Below are positions 14,598 through 21,836 of a DNA stretch of 64,000 nt, one piece after another. How positions within the stretch are numbered: position 1 is the stretch's first letter; every line of letters begins with the position of its first letter. Location of the stretch: the NCBI GenBank assembly GCA_963748405.1, contig CAVVIT010000011.1, forward strand, positions 186,001 through 250,000, written 5' to 3'. The position numbers and the translations under genes are program-made. A model generated the notes under the pieces. It saw nothing but the letters and a program-made list of their open reading frames with translations, ran no database searches and was not told where the DNA came from. This DNA comes from Fen-1273 sp963748405 (GTDB lineage: Bacteria; Bacteroidota; Ignavibacteria; UBA10030; UBA6906).

Positions 14598-16094
14598 TCA
14601 CCGCTCGATCACGCGCAGGATCTCGCCGGATGCGCCGCGCAGCCTCAGCGAAAGAGGCATCTGCCCGGGGAGCGAATGCGTCGAGCATGCGTTGCAGGGA
14701 TCGTAGGCGCGGAACGCCATTTCGATCTTGTTCAGGAGGCCGTCGTCCACCTTTCCTCCATGGATCAGTCCGCGCGCCGCCTTGTCCACGCTCATCGAGA
14801 TGCGGCCCGCGTTGTTCTGCGTTGCCACGATCAGGTTCGCCTTTGTGATGAGTCCGCGCTCATCCGTCTCGTAATGATGGATGAGCGTCCCGCGGGGCGC
14901 CTCCACGATCCCGACGCCGACCGTCGGCTTTTCCGTCGGGAGCGTGCGGAGCTCTTTCCCGGCGATGAGCGGATCATTGGCGAGCTGCCGCATCATCTCG
15001 GCCGCCTGGAGCATCTCGACGACCCGGGCCCAGTGGTTCGCCAGCGTGTGATGGACCGGTTTTCCCCCGAGCGTCGCGACGAGCTCTTCGTATGCCTTCT
15101 GCGCTTCGGGGGTCGCCATCCCTTCGGAAGCGTTCAGCCGGGCGAGCGGGGCCACCGAGTAGATGCCGCTCCCGGCGCCGTCGGTGAATCCCTTCCAGCC
15201 CACCTGTTTGAGGTAGCAGAACTTGACGTAGCTCCACGGCTCGACGTGTTCGGCGATGACGTCGAGGTACTTCGCGGGGGCGAACTTCGTGAACTCCTTG
15301 CCGGACGGGTCGACGACCCGCACCGCGCCGTCGTAGAACGTGACCCTGTTGTCCGGATCGACAAGCCCCATCGAATATGTCCGGTGCGTGAAATTCTCCG
15401 ACGTGATGAGGGAGACGTACTCGTTGTTGGCCAGCACGATGGACTTGAACACGCCGAGCGTGAAGAGGGCGAATTCCACCGCGTCGTCCGCAAGGGCCCG
15501 GAGCGCCGGCAGCTCTTCGGGGGTGAGCCCCTTCGCCACGCCGCCGGGAAGCCCGAACACCGGATGGATGATCTTGCCGCCGAGATGCGCGATGAGCTCG
15601 CGGAGCCTCTTGCGCATCGCGATGACTTTCTTCCCCGTGTCCACGCCCACCTTGCCGATCACCCCCACGACGTTCCGCAGCTCCTTCGGCGCATCCGGGC
15701 CGACGATGAAATCCGGTCCGCCGAGGATGTAGACGTGGAGCGCGTGGTCCTCGAGCATGAACGTGTTGTAAATGAGCTCGCGGATCTTCTTCGCCGTCGG
15801 GGGAGGATCAACGTGGTACAGGTCGTCGAGCGCCTTCGTCGCCGCCATGTGGTGCGCCGTCGGGCAGACGCCGCATATCCTGCTCGTGATCTGCGGCATC
15901 TCCTCGGCGGGGCGTCCGAGGGAGAACACCTCGAAACCGCGCAGCTCGGGGATCTGGTAATAGGCCTTCTCCACTTCCCCCTGTGCATCGAGGAAGATGT
16001 CGATCTTGCCGTGCCCCTCGAGCCGCGTGATGGGATCGATGGTGATCCTGCGGGTGGCCGTTCCCGTGTTCGTGTGCTGTGCGCCGATCTCCAT
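14598..16094 (-). CDS. mvhA: F420-non-reducing-type [NiFe] hydrogenase large subunit
   Basis: 498-residue group 3c-like catalytic subunit. Nickel ligands are in RICGVC (Cys74 and Cys77) and DPCNAC (465-470, ending STH at 473), followed by a 25-residue tail to be cleaved. RLEGH is near residue 24. In characterised systems MvhA, MvhG and MvhD deliver electrons from H2 to HdrA for flavin-based electron bifurcation. The gene order (hdrC, hdrB, hdrA, mvhD, mvhG, mvhA) supports that assignment over a group 3d enzyme. The start at 16094 puts RITIDPITRLEGH at the usual N-terminal position. Confidence 0.93.
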   Translation of the reverse strand: MEIGAQHTNTGTATRRITIDPITRLEGHGKIDIFLDAQGEVEKAYYQIPELRGFEVFSLGRPAEEMPQITSRICGVCPTAHHMAATKALDDLYHVDPPPTAKKIRELIYNTFMLEDHALHVYILGGPDFIVGPDAPKELRNVVGVIGKVGVDTGKKVIAMRKRLRELIAHLGGKIIHPVFGLPGGVAKGLTPEELPALRALADDAVEFALFTLGVFKSIVLANNEYVSLITSENFTHRTYSMGLVDPDNRVTFYDGAVRVVDPSGKEFTKFAPAKYLDVIAEHVEPWSYVKFCYLKQVGWKGFTDGAGSGIYSVAPLARLNASEGMATPEAQKAYEELVATLGGKPVHHTLANHWARVVEMLQAAEMMRQLANDPLIAGKELRTLPTEKPTVGVGIVEAPRGTLIHHYETDERGLITKANLIVATQNNAGRISMSVDKAARGLIHGGKVDDGLLNKIEMAFRAYDPCNACSTHSLPGQMPLSLRLRGASGEILRVIER

Positions 16095-16107
16095 GGAATG
16101 TCCTTCG

Positions 16108-17082
16108 CTAATTGTGATCTTCGATCTTCCGGCGCAGCAGCGAGCCGGGGAGTCCGTACCGGTAAAATGTCCCGACGGGATCGGGAATGGATGAGAGCGT
16201 CTTGTCGATCCCCTCGGTATCTTTCGCTGCGAGCGAGGAGGCGATCGCGGAGAGGATCTTCGCCCCCTGGTCCCTGACGTTGGACGTGGGACCGAAACAC
16301 CCGCTGCACGGCATGTTCCCCGTGACGCACTGGGCACCGCAGCCGCCGCGCGTTGCCGGGCCCATGCAGATCACCCCCTGCGCGAGGAGGCAGGTCCCGG
16401 GCTCGACGAGGATCTCGTGCGGACGGTGGAACGTCGTGTAGGCGAGATCCGCCGGTTTGGTGTCCTTGCGCGGGCACTCCTCGCACATGGCGGTGTCCGG
16501 GCCGAGAACGGTTCCCTTCGGTGGAAGCTTTCCTGAGAGGAGCGTGGCGATGGCCGCCTTCAGCATGTGCGGCACGGGGGGACACCCGGGGAGGTAGTAA
16601 TCGACGGGAATCACCTGGTCGAGCGTCCTGACCATCGAGCGGAATTCCGGCAGCGTCAGCGCGTGTCCTGCGTCCGGGGCCGCCGTGAGCGGTCGGGTGC
16701 GGGCTTCGTTGAGCGTGGAGGGGGATTCCTCGTACACGTACCGGAGGATCTGCTCCCTGTCGAACTGGTTGGCGAGGCCGGGGATTCCTCCCATGTGGGC
16801 GCAGGAGCCGTAGGCGATGATGAGCGTGCTCTTGCGCCTGAGCAGCCGGGCCATCTCCTCCTGCTCCGACGTGCGGACCGCGCCGTTGATCATCGACACG
16901 AGTATCCCGCCGTCCGCGATCGCTTCCACGTCATGTTTCTTGAAATCCATCGCCACGGGCCAGAAGACGATATCCACGGCGTCCACGACGCCCAGGATAT
17001 CTTCGGCGAGGTCGACGATCGATTCCTCGCATCCTCCGCACGAGGCGCACCAGTAAAACGCGACTTTCGGTTTGTCAGGCAT
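16108..17082 (-). CDS. mvhG: F420-non-reducing-type hydrogenase small subunit
   Basis: 324-residue iron-sulfur small subunit. The proximal-cluster motif is WCASCGGCEES near the N-terminus, with further cysteines in YGSCAHMGG and LPGCPP. The C-terminal half carries additional clusters (CEECPR, CLLAQGVICMGP, CGAQC, MPCSGCFGP). No signal peptide. The ATG has GAGGAGG upstream and overlaps mvhD by 8 bases, so the two are coupled. Confidence 0.93.
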   Translation of the reverse strand: MPDKPKVAFYWCASCGGCEESIVDLAEDILGVVDAVDIVFWPVAMDFKKHDVEAIADGGILVSMINGAVRTSEQEEMARLLRRKSTLIIAYGSCAHMGGIPGLANQFDREQILRYVYEESPSTLNEARTRPLTAAPDAGHALTLPEFRSMVRTLDQVIPVDYYLPGCPPVPHMLKAAIATLLSGKLPPKGTVLGPDTAMCEECPRKDTKPADLAYTTFHRPHEILVEPGTCLLAQGVICMGPATRGGCGAQCVTGNMPCSGCFGPTSNVRDQGAKILSAIASSLAAKDTEGIDKTLSSIPDPVGTFYRYGLPGSLLRRKIEDHN

Positions 17083-17587
17083 GGACGGCCTCCTCGTGAG
17101 TTGCAATCGTGTGTTCGAGCTCGTCCATTTCTTCGTCCCATTTCGCAAATCTCTCCGGGAGGGCGAGCGGACCGAGTGAGCGGACACGCTCTGTCATCTC
17201 ATTGATCGTGGTCTTTACCTTCTCCCCCTCGGACGCGGAAATCCATTCCAGGTGGAACCGGTCCTCGTGTATTCCCATGTCCTTCATCATCCTCTGGAGG
17301 AGGCGTATCCGGCGGAGCGCCTTGTAGTTCCCCTCCATGTAATGGCAGTCCCCGGGGTGGCAGCCGCCGACGAGGACGCCGTCGGCGCCCCGTGCAAACG
17401 CGTCGAGGACGAACTGCGGGTCAAGCCTCCCCGAGCACATGACGCGGATGATGCGCGCGTTGGGGGCGTGACGCAGCCGGGAAACCCCGGCCAGGTCCGC
17501 CGCGGTGTACGTGCACCAGTTGCAGAAAAACGCGACGATGCGCGGCTCCCAGGCGTTCGTGCCCGGTTTCATCACTTCGCTTGGCAT
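17075..17587 (-). CDS. mvhD: MvhD, electron-transfer subunit linking hydrogenase to HdrA
   Basis: 170-residue [2Fe-2S] protein of the MvhD/FlpD family, which connects hydrogenase (or another donor) to HdrA. Typical features: FFCNWCTYTAADLAG, VMCSGRLD and GGCHPGDCHY. AGGAGGTGA lies just before the ATG, and the gene overlaps the hdrA 3' end by 16 bases. Its presence between hdrA and the hydrogenase subunits strongly supports a physical Mvh-Hdr complex. Confidence 0.94.
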   Translation of the reverse strand: MPSEVMKPGTNAWEPRIVAFFCNWCTYTAADLAGVSRLRHAPNARIIRVMCSGRLDPQFVLDAFARGADGVLVGGCHPGDCHYMEGNYKALRRIRLLQRMMKDMGIHEDRFHLEWISASEGEKVKTTINEMTERVRSLGPLALPERFAKWDEEMDELEHTIATHEEAVHA

Positions 17588-19608
17588 GCTTCACCTCCTG
17601 TGGGAACGGGTTCGCTCTCCTGGAGCAGACCCGCGATTTCGCTGAATATCTGCTCGTCCTCGAACAGGTTCTGCCTGATGGCGCCGGAGGGACACGTGGC
17701 GACGCACGTGCCGCATCCCTTGCAGAGCGCCTCGTTGATAACGGCTTTCTGCTTCGCCTCGTCGCGTGTGATCGCGGTGTAGGGGCAGATGTTGAGGCAC
17801 GATTTGCAGCCGGAGCAGTCCTCTTCGACGATGTACGCGGTGTTCGGCTCGAGCTCGATCTCTCCGGCGTCGATGAGCGAAAGCGCCTGCGCCGCCGCGG
17901 CCCCCGCCTGCGCGACGCTGTCGGGGATGTCTTTCGGCCCCTGGCACGCCCCGGCGATGTAGATGCCGTCGGTAAACGTGTCCACCGGCGCGAGCTTCGG
18001 ATGCCGCTCAAGGAAGAACCCTTCCGTCGAGCAGGAGATGTTGAACATGCGGCGGACGTCCTGCGAATCCGCCTGCGGCTCCATGCCGACGGCGAGCACC
18101 ACCATGTCCACCGGGACCCTGCGCACGACGCCGATCAGCGTGTCCTCCACCCGGATGACGAGCTTCCCCTCCTCCTCGGGACGCGCGGCCCAGTCGGTCA
18201 CCTCGGCCACCCTGCCGCGGACAAAGTGGATGTTTTCCTCCAGGAGCTTGTCGTAGAATTCCTCGTACGCCTTTCCCGCCGCCCGGATGTCGATGTAGAA
18301 ATTGTAGACTTCGGCGTCCGAGTGCTCTTTCAGCAGGTGGGCCAGCTTGAGCGAATACATGCAGCACGTGCGGGAACACCAGCGGTTGGTGTTCCTGTCG
18401 CGCGACCCGACGCAGTGGATGATCCCGACGGTCTTCGGGTGCCGGCCGTCGCGCAGTACGAGATCTCCGCCGGTCGGTCCGGAGGCGTTCACGAGCCGCT
18501 CGACCTCGATGGAGCTGTACACGTTCGGGTACTTGCCGTACCCGTAGTAGGGTATCCGTTTCGCGTCGAACGTCTTGAACCCGGTGGCGAGGATGATCGT
18601 CCCGACGTTGATCTCCTTGATGACTTCCTTCTGCGTAAAATCGATGGCGTCACGGTCGCACTTCTCTACACACGTCTTCTTGCAGCGGCCGGACTTGAAC
18701 TCGATGCACGTGTCGGGGTCGATGAGCACCACCTGCGGCGTCGCCTGGGGGAAGGGAATGTACACGGGCTTCCGCTTGGAGAGCCCCTGGTTGAACTCAT
18801 CGGGCGTCTTTCCTTCTTTATAGACGCACGCGTCGATGCACTCCATGCATCCGACGCAGAGCTCTTCGGAGACGAACCGGGGTTTTCGCTTCACCTTCAC
18901 GGTGTAGTTGCCGACGAACCCGCTCACCTCTGTGACCTCGGAATACGACCAGAGCGTGATGTTCGGGTGGTTCTTCACCGCCGACATCTTGGGCGTCAGG
19001 ATACACGCCGCGCAATCGAGCGTCGGGAACGTCTTGTCGAACATCGCCATGTGCCCGCCTATCGTGGGCTCCCGCTCCACGAGCGTGACCTTCTTGCCCG
19101 CGTTGGCGAGCGTGAGCGCCGCGTGGATTCCGGAGATGCCCGCGCCGACGACGAGGACGTCCGGATGGATCCGGACGTGCTTCGTGGCCAGCGAGCGGTG
19201 GTGTGCCACGCGCCGGACGGCGGCCCGGACGAGATCGAGGGTCTTTTGCGTCGCCGCGGCTTTGTCCGAGGTCACCCAGGAGACGTCCTCCCGTATGTTC
19301 ACCATCTGAAAGAAGTACGGGTTGAGCCCCCCCTTCTCCGTGGCGACGCGGAAGGTGTGTTCGTGAAGGAGCGGAGAGCAGGAGGCGACGACGATCCTGT
19401 TGAGCTTGTGCTCGCGTATGTCGGTGATGATGAGTTCCTGACCGGGGTCGGAACACATGTATTTGTATTCGCGCGCGACGATCACGTTGGGGAGCGTCCC
19501 GGCGAACCGGGCGACTTCCGCGACGTCCACCGTCCCGGCGATGTTGTGTCCGCAATGGCAGACGTAGAATCCGACGCGGGGGGCGTCGTGGCCGTTGGTC
19601 TCAGGCAT
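17572..19608 (-). CDS. hdrA: Heterodisulfide-reductase-type bifurcating flavoprotein HdrA
   Basis: 678 residues. An N-terminal cluster region (VCHCGHNI, KYMCSDPG) is followed by an FAD-binding Rossmann motif (VLVVGAGISGIHAAL, about 150). Next come a cysteine-rich insertion (LDCAACILTPKM) and ferredoxin motifs (CVGCMECIDAC), then two C-terminal [4Fe-4S] motifs (CSGCKSCLNICP, CKGCGTCVATCP). In methanogens HdrA bifurcates electrons between ferredoxin and the HdrB disulfide site. Here the high-potential acceptor is unknown, because no methanogenesis genes are visible. It overlaps hdrB by 8 bases. Confidence 0.95.
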   Translation of the reverse strand: MPETNGHDAPRVGFYVCHCGHNIAGTVDVAEVARFAGTLPNVIVAREYKYMCSDPGQELIITDIREHKLNRIVVASCSPLLHEHTFRVATEKGGLNPYFFQMVNIREDVSWVTSDKAAATQKTLDLVRAAVRRVAHHRSLATKHVRIHPDVLVVGAGISGIHAALTLANAGKKVTLVEREPTIGGHMAMFDKTFPTLDCAACILTPKMSAVKNHPNITLWSYSEVTEVSGFVGNYTVKVKRKPRFVSEELCVGCMECIDACVYKEGKTPDEFNQGLSKRKPVYIPFPQATPQVVLIDPDTCIEFKSGRCKKTCVEKCDRDAIDFTQKEVIKEINVGTIILATGFKTFDAKRIPYYGYGKYPNVYSSIEVERLVNASGPTGGDLVLRDGRHPKTVGIIHCVGSRDRNTNRWCSRTCCMYSLKLAHLLKEHSDAEVYNFYIDIRAAGKAYEEFYDKLLEENIHFVRGRVAEVTDWAARPEEEGKLVIRVEDTLIGVVRRVPVDMVVLAVGMEPQADSQDVRRMFNISCSTEGFFLERHPKLAPVDTFTDGIYIAGACQGPKDIPDSVAQAGAAAAQALSLIDAGEIELEPNTAYIVEEDCSGCKSCLNICPYTAITRDEAKQKAVINEALCKGCGTCVATCPSGAIRQNLFEDEQIFSEIAGLLQESEPVPTGGEACQAK

Positions 19609-20503
19609 GGGCGAGCGCCTCCTTTCCGGGCGTCTCTGCGAGCTTCAGGGGGATGAACAGGCGCTGTATGCCGAGTTCCTTCCGCGGGATGCCGAGGGCG
19701 AGCCCGATGAACTGCGTGAAATAGGCGACGGGGATGTTGATCGATTCGCCGAACTTCCGGTTGATCCGCTTCTGATAGCATTCCAGGTTGTGCTGGCACA
19801 GGGGGCAGCACGTCAGGATGATGTTCGCTCCCCGCTTTTCGGCCTCCTTGAGGAGGACCCGGTTGAGCCGGAGCCCCGCCTCCTGGATCGTCCCGGTCAG
19901 GCTTCCACCGCAGCAGCGGGTTTTCAGCGGCCAGTCCACCGCCTTTGCGCCCAGCGCCGTGACGAGCCGGTCCATGGTCGTCGGGTACGCCGCGTGGTCA
20001 AACGTCTCGAACGGCCTGACCACCTGGCAGCCGTAGTAACACGCCACCTTCATCCCCTTCATCGGTCTCACGACCGCTTTGGCGATCCGCTCGATGCCGA
20101 TGTCGTTCACGAGTATGTCGAGCGGATGGCGGACCTTCGTGGTTCCCTGGTAGTCGAACCCTCCCCGGTGGAGCGCGTCGGTGACGTCCTTTCTGACGCC
20201 CTCGTCGGATTTCATGTAATGCTGCGTCTTTTCAAGCACGAGATAGCAGGCGCTGCACGGGGCCATGAGGTCCTGTGCGGTGGCGCCGCCGTTCTGCATC
20301 CGCTCGGCGAGGGCGAGATTGCGCGCCGCGAGCGTGAACGCCCGGTTCTCGTCGATGGAAACATACGCGGTGGCGCCGCAGCAGTTCCAATCTTCGAGTT
20401 CCTTCAGCGGGATGTCGAGTTTCTTGAACACCGCGAGTATGGATTCCTCGTACGGCCGGCCTGTGCTGCGAAGGGAACACCCGGGGAAATAGAGATAGCT
20501 CAT
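19601..20503 (-). CDS. hdrB: HdrB-type CCG-domain subunit
   Basis: 300 residues with two cysteine-rich CCG domains. The first has CCGATAY and CSACY; the second has YYGCQVVRP, RCCGG and CCPLCQ. In methanogen HdrB these bind two non-cubane clusters that cleave the heterodisulfide. Both sites look intact, so a disulfide- or thiol-linked substrate is plausible. The ATG overlaps the hdrC stop (ATGA), with GAGG upstream. Confidence 0.94.
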   Translation of the reverse strand: MSYLYFPGCSLRSTGRPYEESILAVFKKLDIPLKELEDWNCCGATAYVSIDENRAFTLAARNLALAERMQNGGATAQDLMAPCSACYLVLEKTQHYMKSDEGVRKDVTDALHRGGFDYQGTTKVRHPLDILVNDIGIERIAKAVVRPMKGMKVACYYGCQVVRPFETFDHAAYPTTMDRLVTALGAKAVDWPLKTRCCGGSLTGTIQEAGLRLNRVLLKEAEKRGANIILTCCPLCQHNLECYQKRINRKFGESINIPVAYFTQFIGLALGIPRKELGIQRLFIPLKLAETPGKEALAHA

Positions 20504-21150
20504 AGCGGGACCGCCTCCTTTCGCGGCTCGGCGGAATCGATCATCATACGGAGTTCTTTCATGCCTTTGATTTTCTCCTTTTTGAGCGAGAGCCGTCCCT
20601 TGCGGAAGAGATTGAACCCGAGGAAGGCTTCCTTCAGCATCTTGAACGGGTTGGTGCGGAGGTAGAGCGTGATCAGGAGCCTGCTCTCGGTGTTCCGCCC
20701 GTCCGTTCGTACCCTCTCGAAGAAGGCTTTCGCAAGAACCGGGATGGGGTTCCTTGCCGGGTAGAATTTGCGGGCGATCGCCTCTCGTTTCAGCGCGTAC
20801 ATCACGTCGGTGATATGGATCTCGCGCGGGCACTGGACCGTGCACGCATAACAGGACGCGCAGAGCCATATGGTCAGGCTGTTCAGGACCTCGTCCTTGA
20901 ATCCCTCGCGCGTCATGGCGATGATCCGCCGGGGCGTGTAGTCCATGTAGTGACTCAGGGGGCAGGTCGCGCTGCACGTCCCGCACTGGATGCAGCTCAG
21001 CAGCTTCTGTCCGTAGGCCCGCTCGGCGACATGTTCGCCGAAGGAAAGGTCAAGCTCAGACTCGAACTTGAGCCGCCTGACGACGGTTTTCATCGGCGGG
21101 GGGGATTTTGTCGCGATCGTCCGGACGGGTGGTGGTGTTGGAAGCTTCAT
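20500..21150 (-). CDS. hdrC: HdrC-type iron-sulfur subunit
   Basis: 216-residue electron-transfer subunit linking HdrA to HdrB. Two [4Fe-4S] motifs are visible: CIQCGTCSATCP and CASCYACTVQCP. The start at 21150 (MKLPTPPP) has AGGAGG about 10 bases upstream. It is the first hdr gene, preceded by the MarR-like gene 61 bases away. I see no convincing promoter in that gap, so the operon may begin with the regulator. Confidence 0.92.
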   Translation of the reverse strand: MKLPTPPPVRTIATKSPPPMKTVVRRLKFESELDLSFGEHVAERAYGQKLLSCIQCGTCSATCPLSHYMDYTPRRIIAMTREGFKDEVLNSLTIWLCASCYACTVQCPREIHITDVMYALKREAIARKFYPARNPIPVLAKAFFERVRTDGRNTESRLLITLYLRTNPFKMLKEAFLGFNLFRKGRLSLKKEKIKGMKELRMMIDSAEPRKEAVPL

Positions 21151-21211
21151 TCCTTGTATCCTCCTGGAGGTACGCTGAACGGCCGCAGCGTCATGTCTGC
21201 GTCCGGAGAGA

Positions 21212-21631
21212 TCATGCACAGTACAGCATAACGCACGCTATGAGCATCCCCAGTGCGTTGATCGAAGGCTCAATATTCAGAGGCCAGCCCGGGGGGGTTC
21301 CTTCACGGAGCGAGTCGGGGACGCTGAGCGCGATTTCCACGATGCGGTCTCCCCTGGGCGTGAGCGAGATCTGCTCGACGCGGCGGTCCGTGAGGCTGAT
21401 GCGCCGCGTGATCAGCCCTTTGTCTTCAAGGACGCACAGGAGCTTGGACGTGCGGCTGTCGCTCACGCCGAGATAGCGGGTCAGCGCTTTCACGCTCGCC
21501 GGTCGCTTTGTGTGGAGCAGAAGCAGAACGAGGAGGGCGTCGGAGGAAACGCGTGTGAGCGTCTCGAGGCGTTTTTCGAGTTTTCTCGTTTCCGTCAGAA
21601 CTCCGATGAGTGACTCCGCCTGCGAGGGCAA
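21212..21631 (-). CDS. MarR-like winged-helix regulator
   Basis: 139 residues. An N-terminal coiled segment is followed by a winged helix (SVKALTRYLGVSDSRTSKLLCVLEDKGLI, then wing RRISLTDRRVEQISLTPRG), as in MarR proteins. The C-terminus ends in an unusual hydrophobic run (INALGMLIACVMLYCA) that may be a dimer or membrane contact. No in-frame ATG fits, so a TTG at 21631 is taken; the start is uncertain. It precedes hdrCBA on the same strand, and a palindrome at 21694 could be its operator. Its ligand is unknown. Confidence 0.75.
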   Translation of the reverse strand: MPSQAESLIGVLTETRKLEKRLETLTRVSSDALLVLLLLHTKRPASVKALTRYLGVSDSRTSKLLCVLEDKGLITRRISLTDRRVEQISLTPRGDRIVEIALSVPDSLREGTPPGWPLNIEPSINALGMLIACVMLYCA

Positions 21632-21677
21632 TGTGCACGCTCTGTCTGGTTGTCCGTATTGGTTCCCCCGATATAGC

Positions 21678-21693
21678 TACAATACTTGTGCCC
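21678..21693 (-). promoter_or_regulatory. Weak sigma-54-like element upstream of the MarR-like gene
   Basis: GGGCACAAGTATTGTA on the minus strand. The -24 GG is intact, but the -12 GC is GT. It is correctly placed and oriented, but the -12 deviation is serious, so this is only a candidate for bringing hdr-mvh into the same regulon. Confidence 0.3.
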
Positions 21694-21708
21694 GGGAAAC
21701 TATTTCCC
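21694..21708. promoter_or_regulatory. Palindromic operator candidate between MarR-like gene and glnD
   Basis: GGGAAACTATTTCCC: perfect six-base arms with a three-base spacer. It lies 63 bases upstream of the regulator start. A site for the MarR-like protein itself is plausible; this is inferred from symmetry and position. Confidence 0.45.
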
Positions 21709-21801
21709 TTGATGAACAGTTTTTACCCCCATTCTCTCGATGGATTGCCGCGCGATTCGTTGAATTCGTCATCATCGGCGTACGGTTTCTCAGCAGTTCC
21801 G

Positions 21802-21830
21802 TTGAATCTCCAGGCATGGTTCGGTATATT
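21802..21830 (+). promoter_or_regulatory. Promoter of glnD (leaderless)
   Basis: TTGAAT, 17-base spacer, TATATT. The glnD ATG begins 7 bases after the -10 box, so transcription would start at or next to the start codon. Confidence 0.6.
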
Positions 21831-21836
21831 CGTCTC

